A DNA stretch of 64,000 nucleotides from NCBI GenBank assembly GCA_029531795.1, contig JAPEIS010000006.1, positions 1,550,001 through 1,614,000 of the forward strand, written 5' to 3'. The translations under genes and the position numbers were made by a program. Under the pieces are notes generated by a model. That model was given only the letters and a program-made list of their open reading frames with translations. It was not told the DNA's origin and made no database searches. Below, piece by piece: positions 23,432 to 35,060 of the stretch. The stretch comes from Sclerotinia nivalis. Taxonomy: Eukaryota > Ascomycota > Leotiomycetes > Helotiales > Sclerotiniaceae. Every line of letters starts with the position of its first letter. Position 1 is the stretch's first letter.

Positions 23432-24649
23432 TGTGAATGTATAATTAGGTAGATAATATAAGTAGGATCGACCGTTGGTATATGGTCGATTAGAAAAGGG
23501 TTCTTATGTGAAAATCGGAATGTGGTTTCCGAGATGGTTGCGGGACCCCGAATTTAAAGAAAGAGGTCGTGGTTTGTGGTTGAAGATTCGAAGTGGATTG
23601 AAGTGAAACAATCGAGTACTCCTCAAAAGCCTCGACGTATTGGTGATTGGTAAAAGGTAGAAATGCAACAAATGTAGAGTTCCGAGACGAAAAGAAGTTC
23701 TTCGTCGTCAAATGCCTTTCCCAAGAAAAGCAAGGGCCGAGGAGGACCGTTGAATTAAAGCGTCCCTAAGGACCGTATTGCTATAATTGTCGAAAAAACA
23801 TCATGTTCAAAAAAGAGTTTTATCCAGGTTACTGCGAAGAAAGCAATAAAAGGAAAGAAAAAAGTGGTGTCTTCCTCTAATCGAAGGATTGTTGTTGGTA
23901 GAAGAGAAAAGTGGTGATGTGTATAATAAAGTTGGTTTCCACTCTGAACTTATTCGTAAAGGTCTTCTCTTTGGTCGATAACAAACAGGTATAAGAGAAA
24001 AGTACAGTGTATTTTTTGGTGGTTGTTTGTTATGGGGTGGTGCTAGGTGATGGTGGGTGGTGGATGGTGGATGGTGCTGCGGATTTATAAAATGACGTTC
24101 AACTAAGGGCTGAGGTGAACCTTTTCAGGGCTGATCTTTCCACACAAATTGAATAAATCAAATCTTCTGAATTTTGTTTATACTAAGGTATAAAAGAGTA
24201 AAGTAGTACCAACTTGGCGGGATAAGTACCGTTTCGGAAAACACGACCTTTTTTTTTCTTTTTTTTTTTTGCCACTGCCTCGATTTGAAAGAATTCTCAG
24301 TTGTAAAGAAATCAAGAAATCAAAGAACCAAGTGATTTATAAAAGAGACCTGGATTCTTGAGAGGCTCTTTCTATGCTGGCGAAAGTTTGAATGTGGTAA
24401 GGGTGCAAAAGGGTGTAAGGTAAATAATGCAGATGGATGAAAAGGGTCGTACGTAGGAAGAGGGAGTAAAGTACGAAGTGGTAGTAAGTGGGTAGATATG
24501 CAGTTCCAAATAGAGGTGGATAAATAATGAACACTAAGATGGGTGCAGAATAGTGTAACGGATGTGTGACGGATAAGCGGATTGGAAAGCTTTTTCTTTT
24601 TTTTTTTCTTTCAAAGAAAGTGGGTTGGAATTTTTGCGTGGCTGTGGAT

Positions 24650-24806
24650 TGTGGATGTTGTGGATGGTGGATGGTGGAAGGTGGAAGGTGGATGGTGGAT
24701 GGTGGTAATTTGTGCTTGTGCTTGTGCTTGTACTTGGTACTTGTACTTGCACTTGCACTTGTACTTGTACTTGCTTGCGCTTGCGGTTGTGGTTGTGGTT
24801 GTGTGG
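24650..24806. repeat. Compound minisatellite (GGTGGAT then CTTGTA/CTTGCA)
   Basis: About 60 bases of GGTGGAT/GGTGGAA units run into about 90 bases of six-base CTTG-N-N units, mainly CTTGTG, CTTGTA and CTTGCA, then GGTTGT repeats. It looks like simple-sequence expansion upstream of the acidic protein gene. Confidence 0.8.
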
Positions 24807-25105
24807 TGATTCTTATTTGATGAGTGGGGGGAGTTTTTGGGTGTAATGCTGTCTGACTATGGCTGGCTTTTCCAAACCCTTATTAGTACAGTAATAGTAA
24901 TCTCTTTCTTGTGCGTGCGGTAAATTCACACTTTTGTTAGGACTGATTGATTATTTTGATGGTGGGTTTCGACCTTTTCCTCTTTTCTCCTTTTATCTAT
25001 TCATCAATAATATTTCAGTGACGAAGCGGATCAATCTGAGTGATGTTTCCGGGAAGGTAAATGGAATATTCGATATTCGAAGGCGATATGGGATAAAGGA
25101 TAAAG

Positions 25106-25140
25106 GATATACGATATACGATATACGATACACGATATAC
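25106..25140. repeat. (GATATAC)5 tandem repeat
   Basis: Five 7-bp units, the fourth reading GATACAC. A simple repeat with no evident function. Confidence 0.85.
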
Positions 25141-27876
25141 GTAGGATATGGCACATGAGATGTGGGTTTAGTAATACACCAAAAAATGATTTATGTTTTA
25201 CTTCCTGTCATAGAAGAATAGAGAAAGAGGCAAACCATGCGAATGACTGATTGACTATACTATGAACAAATGACTTGAATGAATTTTGAATCGGGTTCAG
25301 GTAGATGGTGTGTTGTTTATCATGTTATTATTAGTGGTTAGTATCTTGTTAACTCAGTAGTGGGTGATTTGAATTTCAATGGTTTCGAAACTTGAAAAGA
25401 AAAAAGAAAGCAAGAAGGGATCAGGATCATATTGGTAGAGAATGACTTATTTTGATGCAATAATATCATTTTGAATTTTATTAATCCGCCGCCATTCTCG
25501 CAGAAATCGCACTTTCTAACTTTCTTTCATCGAAGATCCATGAAATAGTTCAATATCGGAGAAAACCGTCTCAATATTGATATCGCGATATCGCAAGCAA
25601 CCAAAAAAATACTCACTCATGCGACTCATTGTATTGTTCACTTCTCCGTACTCTATACCATACCTTCCATAGTGATGCCATATCATACTCCCGCTCAAAA
25701 ATCCCGCGTTCTTTGTCCTTCCTCTTTCTCTCCTAACTCCCCATCTCTATTTTGGTGGTGCAGCTCAGCAGCTGCCATGTAAATCGAGAAGTGGATCCCA
25801 CGATAGAACTATCATTCTATTCCAGTCAACCCATGAATGTCCTTCCAGCTTGTTTGATTGATATTTGACATGATTATGTACACTCTAACAGCTCAGGTCT
25901 CTTATGCCTGTAGATGCCAACAACTCTTCACGAGCAACAGGGGAAAAGAAACTCAAAACATTCATTACTCGAAACTATTGCATGCTAAACACCAAAATCT
26001 CATTTACTTTTCGATAGGTTCTTACAGAGGTATCAGCCAAGCAAAACCATCCTACTGCACGCCCGTTGACTCAACCGTCCTACAGGAAGAATACAGAAAA
26101 GATGTACATAACATTATGTAGCTAATTCAAATATGTACAGCAAAGTCAAGAATGAAATTTCCCACCCGCTCTTGGGACGGCCTGAACTCGGGGAGATTGA
26201 AATATTTTTGTTGACCAATTCTTAGAAATCTCATGATAATTTGGCGATTTGTTGATAGGAGTTTATTGTCCATTTCCCCATCGTCAATTTCCACCCATCG
26301 CCCTAACCGATGGTTTCTTTATTATCTCAAAGTCATGATGACATGGACAAATATCAATTGATTTGCTTTCCTTTGTTCTCAGTTTGAATCTTGGTGTCAC
26401 ATTCAATTCATTCCTCATTCCCATGACTTGGATTATAGATTCTTCATCAATCCATCACCCATTTTTATCTTGTCCTTCGATTCCAATGCATCTAACAATT
26501 TACAATCACAATCTCGGAGTCTATTCCCCAAATCATACAATTGATTCCCGTTATGGGTTCAATATCATGAATGGCTTACCAGATGAAGAATATTCATCGT
26601 GAGATATCATAAATATCTTGTTCATCACAATTGAACAAGCCAGACGCGGCAAAAACAAAATATTACAGAGCCAACATCACGGATTCATGCTCCCCTTGGC
26701 GCGCATGCAAAAGTCATCCTCTAACCACAACCTTAGCTGCAGGACTCCGTTTACCTTTCAAACGACCTCTCGCAGCAGTGTAGGTATCCATCCATGTATA
26801 CATACGGGGACCCTTCTCACCTATGAAACGCTACCTACCAACCTCCTCCTCCATGAAATCCTCTTTTCGACTATTATGCAACGTGGGGGATGTGGATTCA
26901 CATTCTTGCCCGTCTATCCATCCATTTCATCTGATGATACACATACTCCACTAGTGAACTACTCTACAGAGTGCCAAACTTTATATTTTACTTGGAATCG
27001 TTTCAAAAAGCACTCGTCATTTTGCATTTAGGTATAAAGGGTCTACGAGAAACGTGCGGAAAAGTATATCTTGCATTGCGCAAGTCATGTCACACAAGTC
27101 ACATTCTCCATGGCTCATGTCATTTCATGTAACATGTATCAGATCAGATAGGCTCGTGATACCTTCACCTGGCGGAATCCCACCTTAACCATCAAGTTAT
27201 TTTGGTGGAAAGGGAGGTCCTCACTGACGACATCATATTTCTATACACCAATAGGATACCAGTTAATTAATGAACCATATTGCCGAAGTAATACCTCAAT
27301 GGGATTGAAAAGGATGAGCCAATGGTAACCCTAACATTTTTACTACGTCCGTTGGACTTTGACCGCTGGAAATTGGAATCCACAAAGTAATCCCACATTC
27401 AATCATTCAATGGAAGGGCTTACCCCTCCCAGAGTGAGCAAAAGGCTTTAAATGCAGAAACGTGTCGGATTTCCATATCTGCCATTCCAAATATCGAAAA
27501 ACAATTGGATGGAAATAAGAAAAGATGCGATACTCGAACAATATCCTGCATTGACAAGCTGACAGCTTTGATCCGTGTCCGGCTCCGAATAGCTTAAGTT
27601 TAGGATAGGGTATCAAGAGATATCTGTACAACTTTCTCCTACATATACGATGATATTTCTTCATTTATTTTCTTCTCACCGCTGGGAGACCGGCATTGGT
27701 GCTGGCATAAGATTTGATTAATCGTCTTGGTATTTTTGTGCAATGTGCTGGCTCACCTCCCAAGTGGCGAAAATGATTGAGGATTGATTCTCCTCACAGA
27801 GAGAAGAAAAGGAGGAAGCCGAGTAAGTAAGCTCTTACTGTACCTACTAAAATCATCTGACAGTTCATCATACTTC

Positions 27877-28164
27877 TTACCTGTACCTGTACCAACTGTA
27901 CCCAACATCCACCAGTTCTTCATCAGCCTCAAAATCTAATCCAAAATCATACATACGTACGGAGTACACCGCTTTCTTGGCATCCTTCGCTTCGAGTAGT
28001 TGCAACTTTCTAAGGGATAAGATCCTCCTCCCATATCCAACCGTGCCAACCAACTTCACCGCCCTATGAATCCTGCAAACACAGGGCCAAAAATAGGCCA
28101 AACTCACGATCGCATCTGAATCAAACCACCCTGTGAACCTCCTTGAAAGGTGTGCAAAGCTCAT
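27877..28164 (-). CDS. Possible small hypothetical protein, 95 aa
   Basis: A minus-strand frame with a true ATG and balanced amino-acid composition (Trp, Cys, Tyr and acidic residues present, low repetitiveness) in an otherwise gene-free region. No domain, signal peptide or splice partner was found, and there is no neighbour to suggest a role. It may be chance; it is recorded only because it is the most protein-like frame between 23.4 and 29.4 kb. Confidence 0.15.
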   Translation of the reverse strand: MSFAHLSRRFTGWFDSDAIVSLAYFWPCVCRIHRAVKLVGTVGYGRRILSLRKLQLLEAKDAKKAVYSVRMYDFGLDFEADEELVDVGYSWYRYR

Positions 28165-29440
28165 TTAAGAAACCGTGCAAAAGCCTTCTAACAACAAATT
28201 ACAACATATTGCGATACGATCTTCATGTTCGTAATTTAATATCCCGTGGTGATCCATTTTATGTCTTTGAATATCTAGGGATGGATGAACTGTTTTGTAT
28301 TCCGGAAGAGAAATGGAATCAATGGATCGAGGAATAATGAACCCTTCTAAGGGCTTGGCGGAAACAGATTGTAGGTAAAATATCAAGATCGTAAATGCTT
28401 GATGATTTAACGGTAAAGCATGGCATAAATTGGCATAAACAATTCACGCAGATATGCTGTGCCACATTCGCCGAGAAACTTAAACCTTTGCTTGTACAAC
28501 AGAATTCTTGTACTCTGTACAACAAACTTCAAGTTCATCCATCAAACCACAGAACACAGCTACTCGCAGAGATCTACACATACACTTCCCTTTTCGGCGC
28601 GCACTTCATCCGATCGGCCCATTAACGGGACTCGGGACCCCCATCAAAATCAAATTGGGGCTTGTCAACTCCGTAGTCTGCTTCCTTAGCCTACCCATCA
28701 AAATTTGATTTTGGGGTTCTCCATTTGAACCATCTCATCGAAAGTGGCTACATCCTCTTTACTAGGTAGGGGACTCGAAATATGAGGGATTAATTTTGAC
28801 CAGTGGAATTTTCAAGGATGTGGCTTTTGTACAGAGTTTGTACTCCATAGAGATTGGAGCTTAGGGAGAGTGGTGTAGCCGTGTAAGTGGTTTGAGTGGT
28901 GCGCCGTAATTCCGCTTTTGTGCATTTTCCCTACTTTACTTCAAGTACGGTAATAGAAAATGTTGGTGGCTTGTCGTTTGGATGGGGGTCCTGCAGATTC
29001 CGTGTTTGACCGGATTGGGGTGTTTGGGTGGGGAATGGAATGGGGATTTTCGGGATACCTAGCTGGGATCGGATAGTTGGAACTTGGAATGGAGTGGATG
29101 ATTGATGGATGACTAATGATTAGTGATTAATCAGCAGATACTACACGTGATAGCTTGATAAGATGAATTCATGATTTCGCAGCACGTGAGACCAGGCAAG
29201 ATTTTGAAAATAATTCCCTCTCGAATCGATCGGAAATATCTCTTGAGTGTAAATCAAAAAATTATCATATCATCAGATAAGGAAAAACTCCCAATTTCCG
29301 CTTTCCTTGAAATGTCTTCACGTGACCTCCAATCAAGCTAAAGAAAATAGTTAGCGAAAGCCATCCGACATCAACCAGCAAGCACCCATCAACCCCTCAT
29401 AAAACCAACGTCAAGCCTCCAATTGATACCTCCACCCATC

Positions 29441-30306
29441 ATGAACTCCATGCGTTTTGCTCGCGCCGCTCTGCGGGTTCGTCCTACGGCTTTGAAAGCC
29501 CCGGTCATGCGCCGAGGGTATGCTGAGGCTGTTGCGGATAAGGTCGGGAGTTCCCGTTTTTGGGTTTTGAGTTTTGAGATGGATGGACGTCTGGATTTGG
29601 GAGAATTATTATGCTGATCTTTTGTGTGTGCTGTAGATTAAGTTGAGCTTGGCTTTGCCTCATCAGGTATGTACGGATTTGTTTTAGGGTTGGGGAATGG
29701 GAGCGGGGGGGATGATGGGGTGATGGAGAGGAGGGGAGGGCATTCGAGGAGAGATGGCAGATGGGGAGATGGGAAGAAGTTGACTAATAATTAAATTCGC
29801 AGGCCGTCTACAAATCCCAAGATGTCGTCCAAGTCAACATCCCCGCCGAATCCGGTGAAATGGGTATCCTCGCCAACCACGTCCCATCCATCGAACAATT
29901 GAAGCCAGGTCTCGTTGAGGTTATTGAGGAGAATGGTGGAAGCAAGCAATTCTTCCGTACGTGATGCAACAATCATCCAGGAGATATTTATAAAATGGGA
30001 GAAAATCAAGAGGCTAATGGGATATTGAAACAGTTTCCGGAGGATTCGCAGTCGTTCAACCAAACTCTTCATTAAGCATTAATGCAGTAGAGGGATTCCC
30101 ATTGGAGGATTTCAGCGCGGAGGCAGTTAGGTCACAAATTGCTGAGGCTCAGAAGATTGTTGGAGGAAGTGGAAGTGAGCAAGATATTGCTGAGGCCAAG
30201 ATTGAGTTGGAGGTGAGTTTTGATATGCAGATATTGGATGTGGATAGGGCAAGGACTAATGATATATATCTAGGTTTTGGAGACCTTGCAAGCCCATCTC
30301 AAGTAG
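29441..30306 (+). CDS. ATP16: Mitochondrial F1-ATP synthase delta subunit
   Basis: Five exons (29441-29542, 29637-29666, 29803-29956, 30034-30212, 30274-30306) give 165 residues, close to the yeast length. The first exon encodes a basic mitochondrial presequence ending near RRGYAEAVADK. The body follows the family: KLSLALPHQAVYKSQDVVQV, PAESGEMGILANHVPSIEQL, KPGLVEVIEE, KQFFLSGGFAVVQPNSSLSI and LEDF, then two C-terminal helices ending VLETLQAHLK. The protein belongs to the central stalk with gamma and epsilon, coupling c-ring rotation to catalysis on the matrix side. One exon is only 30 nt and the last 33 nt. Identification is secure. Confidence 0.96.
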
Positions 30307-30812
30307 AGGAATTACTCTACCCTGGTGATGGTTAGATGATAGAGACCTGCACAATGTACATCAGTGAACTATTTTTTATTGTGTTGTGTGAAAACGAGTA
30401 TCATAGCTTTTTCAATGAACAAGCCTGGCCAATTTTATACCCTCATCAACTAAGTTTTCAATGGGATTTTACTACTGGTTGATGGGCTGAATGATTGAGG
30501 GGCAAACTATCTCGTAGAATTTTGACAAGATAGCTATGCATGTTGTGAATACTAGGTATGTATGGTTATTGACCGTTCCTACCATTTCGAGGTTGAGTCC
30601 TTATCCATGAGACTCACTAGCTTCAAATAAAGTACTCGATCTTTAGATTCTTTTTCAATGTCATTCTCACTTTCATCTTCATCTTCCTATTAGGGTTATC
30701 CTCTTTATTGCTCCTCCAACATTTATCAGGCGCAGTGCCTGTGTGTATTCAGTCGTTACATTCATTCTTTTATGTCAATCTCAGCCCCGGATTTAATGTA
30801 TCCTTAAGTGCC
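30307..30812. other. Intergenic, no gene seen
   Basis: Contains the ATP16 3' UTR and the upstream region of the next plus-strand gene. That gene's frame is open back to about 30708 but without an ATG, so this part is treated as leader. Confidence 0.5.
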
Positions 30813-33800
30813 ATGAACTATCCTTGGCGATCAGTTGCAGCTCGAAATATACACGCCGATTCTGCGGCTTCCACTTCATCATTACCTAGTGATCGTCCTA
30901 ATAATCTTCCCATAACAGTGGGAACTGTCGCTTCTCGTATCTTATTCCTTCAAAAGCTTGCGGGCAATCAAAAAAATAAATCACCACCAAAAACACCCTC
31001 TCGATTTCCACAAATACGATCGACATCAAGAACAAGACGAGAGAGAAGTAGTAAATCACCTCATCGATCACGATCACCTCCTCAACTAAGACCACCATTG
31101 AACCGAAGACGAGAAAACTCTCGCTCTAGCTTTGGTCGTCGACCAACCAATATTTTCGGAACCCCAGCTTCCAGGAATTCGCAGCCAAATGAACAGCCTC
31201 AAACTGGGACAAACCATTCTTTCTTGGGCTTGCAAACACCAAGGTCGAATCATGATGAGGGGCATGCTAGAGCTGGGTATAAAGGTACACCACGGACTGA
31301 TGGGGTTGGACCTTCACCGAGTAGTTTGCGTGGTATGGTTCGAGAAGATGCTCTTGCTAGTGGTTGGGCTTCCGTCGCTGAAACGCTAGAGACGTCAGGT
31401 AGAAGTCGGGATCAAAAGATTGCTGGCCATAAGATAGATATCAGCAAGGGTATTCAACAAATAGAGGACAATTATATTTCGACACAATTACCATCGAATC
31501 CTCAAGTGTCTCACGAACAAAATCAGGTAGCAAATCATTATCGCCAAAGGGAAAAGACACGCCAAGATGAGATGACCAATTCTGAAGTATCTATACGCAC
31601 AACATCCACACTTCGACGGCAAAGTGTTCGAGACTTGTTCGATACTTATTGTATTGAAAGACCACCTGGACTCGCATCTTCCGAAGTGGTGCGTGAAGAA
31701 ATCCATAAACCTCAAAAGCATCGAGTCTGTCATCTTTGTATGTGGATTCATGATAAGAATGAAAATACATGTTGGAAATGTGGACATCGATTATGCAAAG
31801 CTTGTGATAGACTTTTACCTTTTTCAAATGGAGGCAAAGATACAAGCTTTGATCAAGATCGAGTCTTTTCTACAAATCGACAAGCAGCATCAAAACTAGC
31901 TCCGCTTATAACAACACCTAGACCAGCAAAGGGGCAGATCACAAAACAGTCTATGCTGAGACCCTTACCACTTCCAATACAAACTGCTAAGAAGGACATC
32001 ACAGCGAAACAAAAGACAAATCGGACAGAGCCTTTTCCTTCATTTCACCCCAGTAGCTCTACATCACAGAAAAATACAAATACTAGGCCCGGTTTGAATC
32101 CAACGACTTCTAAACCATTACAGTCGTGTCCTGGTATTTATGTCCCGGAGGATCCTCAAAAGTCTTCATCTAAATTCGAGGACGCCTCTCAAGCACGTCG
32201 CCCGTATCTTGTAACAGAGTCTTTCTCTCAGTATAACTGTAGCGAGCATAGACCGGAATCACAGTCACCACAGGCATATGACCACAGATGCGAAAGTTGC
32301 CAACCTAATCATCATGGAAGCTTTATCTACCAGCGTTCCACTTCTCACTCACTGACCCGTAGTGATGATGTTCTAGCCATGGATGGTGGCTATACAGCTA
32401 AAAATATCAATAATGAGAACATCTATCGTTCACAATCTTTTCCTGATTCTTCGAAAGCATCACAACCCTCTTTGAGATTGTATCGATTGAATGAATCTCA
32501 AAATCGAGCAACACAACTCAGCCACGAATCGGACCGCGGGGAATTCCCACGAACTTCCATTAGATCGGACCAATTCTTGAACGGCTCAATGCATCCGACC
32601 ACACAATATGCTTTTACATTGGATCGTGCAGGCCATGCAAAAAACACACAAGATTCAACAAGCTCGTATCGTGTTCTGGACGAATCGACACATCACTCAG
32701 TACAACCCAGCTATGGATTCGATCACATAGAAGACTCACAGCTCTTAGATAACTTCTACCCGTTTATCCACGAACCAATATGTGGAGCAGTACAGCCAAA
32801 ATATGGATCAGATTATGTAGAGTGTCACGGTTATCCTAGGACTGGTCATGGGCACTGCGATCGTAGCCCTGTTAGTTCAGGCATTTTAGGAGATTGCCAA
32901 CATTGCCTTGATGATTGCGAATGTTCTGCATGTCAGAGCACAGTTCATAGTGTTCGATGTTGTACAAATGAGGTTCACAAACCTATGGTCCATCATCATC
33001 GTAGTCCAGCAAAAATTTCACTAGATAACTCATATATCTCAAATAACGGTCATCCCAGTTCGGAGCAGAAAAATAAATCCTACATACTTTCTCGATCTCA
33101 AACTTATGATCGTTCAATACTTCATAAGTACGATAGTGTTTCGGAATGGCTAGGGAGTCCTGATGAATTTTCACCACCTCAAAGATTTGACACTCCGGCA
33201 AATACGCCGACCAAGGTTAGTCATGTATTGAAGAATAGTCCGTCTAGTGCTATCAGGAAAGTAAGTGATATATTATCCATGGATCGAATTTCATCACCTT
33301 GGGTTTCATCACCGATCATACCAAAAGGTTTAGCACCGTTAAGAAAACAAGCTGCCAATAAAGCTCCAAGAGATGCAAGTCTCAAAGTGAGTGCAAACCC
33401 AGAAAGAGCATCTCCCAGCGACGGAACCAAAGATCAATCTGTCGAAGCTGTAAGATCAAGTATTCGATTTCCCACAAACTCTTCACCGGGATATTTTGCG
33501 TCTAATCCATGGCGAGACAAAGAATCCGTCAATTTCCCCAGAAGTTATCTTTACTGGAAACAGATGTCAAATTCTCCATTACATCAAGTATCTAGACGTT
33601 CAACCGATTGTGAGACATCGGATATCTGTGGCCAATCAGAATGGGCTGAGCAGAGACGAAAAAGTTCGAAATCCAACCCACGCAGGAAATTGAAAGAGAG
33701 ATTTGAACAAGAACAGATGCGGAACAGAATTCATCAGTGGGAGGATAGGAGATCGGAAAGTAAATGCGCGGGAAATACAGTTCCGGTAAATGCAAGTGGA

Positions 33801-34220
33801 TTGTTGACGCCGGTTAGTGGGGGCTATTTTGATGCAAAGATGAGGTGGTTTTCTAGTGGGAGTGCGCAGGGGAGGGGGGATAGGGGGAGGGGGATTTTGG
33901 GATCGTTTGTGGAGGAGGGAAAGCTGGGTAATGATCTTGCGCGGAGTGGGGATGTGGATAAGGATAGGGATGAGAATGAGGATGAGATGCATGATTGTGT
34001 TTGGAAGAGGAAAGTTATGGAGTTTGATGCAGGGGGTGAAGTTCGTGGGTCTAGAGATGCACGGGCTGAAATGGGTGCAAAAGAGGGGATGAGTGGTGTG
34101 AAGGGGGTTACGATTGTAGTTCATATGGTTCAGGGGGAGGATTTGGTTTTGAGGACTAATAGGGAGGGGATATTGAGTTGTGAGGGGTTGGAGGGGTTGC
34201 TGAAGCTTGGGAGAGGTTAG
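30813..34220 (+). CDS. Large low-complexity protein with a Cys-cluster, unknown function
   Basis: A single exon of 1135 residues from the first ATG in the open frame (30813, MNYPWRSVAARN). Residues about 65-110 are Arg/Ser-rich. Around residues 306-335 lies C-x2-C-x10-C-x2-C-x4-C-x2-C (CHLCMWIHDKNENTCWKCGH, then LCKACD), a likely zinc-binding knuckle pair. A second Cys-rich patch (CQHCLDDCECSACQ, then CC) lies near residue 690, and CESC-x-PNHH near 490. The rest is Ser/Pro/His-rich and probably disordered. The C-terminal 90 residues are acidic, then more ordered (GVTIVVHMVQGEDLVLRTN). I do not recognise a family. Convergent with the ankyrin gene downstream. The zinc role is inferred from Cys spacing only. 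Confidence 0.65.
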   Translation: MNYPWRSVAARNIHADSAASTSSLPSDRPNNLPITVGTVASRILFLQKLAGNQKNKSPPKTPSRFPQIRSTSRTRRERSSKSPHRSRSPPQLRPPLNRRRENSRSSFGRRPTNIFGTPASRNSQPNEQPQTGTNHSFLGLQTPRSNHDEGHARAGYKGTPRTDGVGPSPSSLRGMVREDALASGWASVAETLETSGRSRDQKIAGHKIDISKGIQQIEDNYISTQLPSNPQVSHEQNQVANHYRQREKTRQDEMTNSEVSIRTTSTLRRQSVRDLFDTYCIERPPGLASSEVVREEIHKPQKHRVCHLCMWIHDKNENTCWKCGHRLCKACDRLLPFSNGGKDTSFDQDRVFSTNRQAASKLAPLITTPRPAKGQITKQSMLRPLPLPIQTAKKDITAKQKTNRTEPFPSFHPSSSTSQKNTNTRPGLNPTTSKPLQSCPGIYVPEDPQKSSSKFEDASQARRPYLVTESFSQYNCSEHRPESQSPQAYDHRCESCQPNHHGSFIYQRSTSHSLTRSDDVLAMDGGYTAKNINNENIYRSQSFPDSSKASQPSLRLYRLNESQNRATQLSHESDRGEFPRTSIRSDQFLNGSMHPTTQYAFTLDRAGHAKNTQDSTSSYRVLDESTHHSVQPSYGFDHIEDSQLLDNFYPFIHEPICGAVQPKYGSDYVECHGYPRTGHGHCDRSPVSSGILGDCQHCLDDCECSACQSTVHSVRCCTNEVHKPMVHHHRSPAKISLDNSYISNNGHPSSEQKNKSYILSRSQTYDRSILHKYDSVSEWLGSPDEFSPPQRFDTPANTPTKVSHVLKNSPSSAIRKVSDILSMDRISSPWVSSPIIPKGLAPLRKQAANKAPRDASLKVSANPERASPSDGTKDQSVEAVRSSIRFPTNSSPGYFASNPWRDKESVNFPRSYLYWKQMSNSPLHQVSRRSTDCETSDICGQSEWAEQRRKSSKSNPRRKLKERFEQEQMRNRIHQWEDRRSESKCAGNTVPVNASGLLTPVSGGYFDAKMRWFSSGSAQGRGDRGRGILGSFVEEGKLGNDLARSGDVDKDRDENEDEMHDCVWKRKVMEFDAGGEVRGSRDARAEMGAKEGMSGVKGVTIVVHMVQGEDLVLRTNREGILSCEGLEGLLKLGRG

Positions 34221-34276
34221 GAGAGGTTAGGAGAGGTTGGAGGTGGGGTTGGAGGTGGGATTGGAGGTGGGGTTGG
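34210..34276. repeat. Minisatellite across the stop codon
   Basis: Three 10-bp units GAGAGGTTAG are followed by about three 12-13-bp units TTGGAGGTGGGG/A. The TAG stop of the upstream gene lies inside the first unit. Confidence 0.8.
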
Positions 34277-35060
34277 AAGGTTGGTGAGTAGTGCTAGATG
34301 TAGATGTAGACGTAATAATGGAATGAAATGAAATGGGTTGGTTGATAGTGAGACTTGCAGTTTGCTTTAGGTTATGGGCTATAGGTTATAAGTACGTCTG
34401 TATCGAGTGTACTGTATCAAGTGTGCTGTATCGAGTGTGCTGTATCGAATATGCTGTATCGAATATGCTGTATCGAGTGTGTATGTATATGTATTGATGA
34501 ATGTGAAATTTTAAAATGGATTGACTGAGTATTAACGTTAATTATGTTTATATAAATCTTGTTGGGAATTATGGATGATGGATGATGAATGACACTTGGG
34601 GGTTTTTTTAGGTAGGGGGTTGGGGGGGGGGAGGGGAGGGTTTGGAGGGATGGTTACTGCTGTCTGTATGGAAATGTATTAGTCTGTAAGATGTATAATA
34701 TTATTCTATCTATTTTGGAATAAGGGTTGAGCCAATTTTTTCTTTTTGGTGGTGGTGGTGTTAGGAATTTAGTCGTTTGGATTATTTGATAGGAGTTTGA
34801 GTTTGGAGCTTGGAGTTTTGGGGATTGTTGAATTTAAATTTGTAGCTATCTAGTCCAGTAGATCTAGTAGATCTAGTAGATATGTATTGCAAAGAATATA
34901 GAGTTCAAGCTCAGCCAGTCAGTATAATCCAGCTATGCTACGCGAAACACATATTATGATATCCCGTATGAAACAATCATCATCATCATTACCCGTCACA
35001 TTTCACATTCACCCCATCCCAAATGAACAATTCCACCTCTCTCATCCCAGCAACTTACAT
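34221..35060. other. Convergent 3' intergenic region rich in simple repeats
   Basis: It lies between two stop codons and contains both 3' UTRs, two minisatellites, a G-run around 34615-34640 and AT-rich sequence. No gene seen. Confidence 0.55.
34398..34481. repeat. 14-bp minisatellite, six copies
   Basis: Six exact-length units of CTGTATCGAGTGTG. Variants differ mainly by G-to-A (CGAATATG in two copies, CAAGTGTG in one), plus one terminal G-to-A. Confidence 0.9.

Larger units (their letters stand above)
23432..29440. other. 6-kb gene-poor region
   Basis: No conserved domain, no multi-exon chain and no tRNA-like box pair could be supported over about 6 kb. The first 1.2 kb is likely the promoter and long leader of the acidic protein gene, with purine/pyrimidine tracts and minisatellites (24650-24806, 25106-25140). 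The rest has frames of 60-140 codons, mostly without ATG starts. The least unlikely one is listed at 27877-28164. The last 500 bases lead into ATP16. Non-coding RNA genes cannot be excluded. Confidence 0.5.

Noticed and set aside
33636..34124. 162-codon antisense frame
   Set aside because: Composition (His/Pro/Ile/Thr) is that of a complement of the Arg/Glu/Gly-rich plus gene; no motif.
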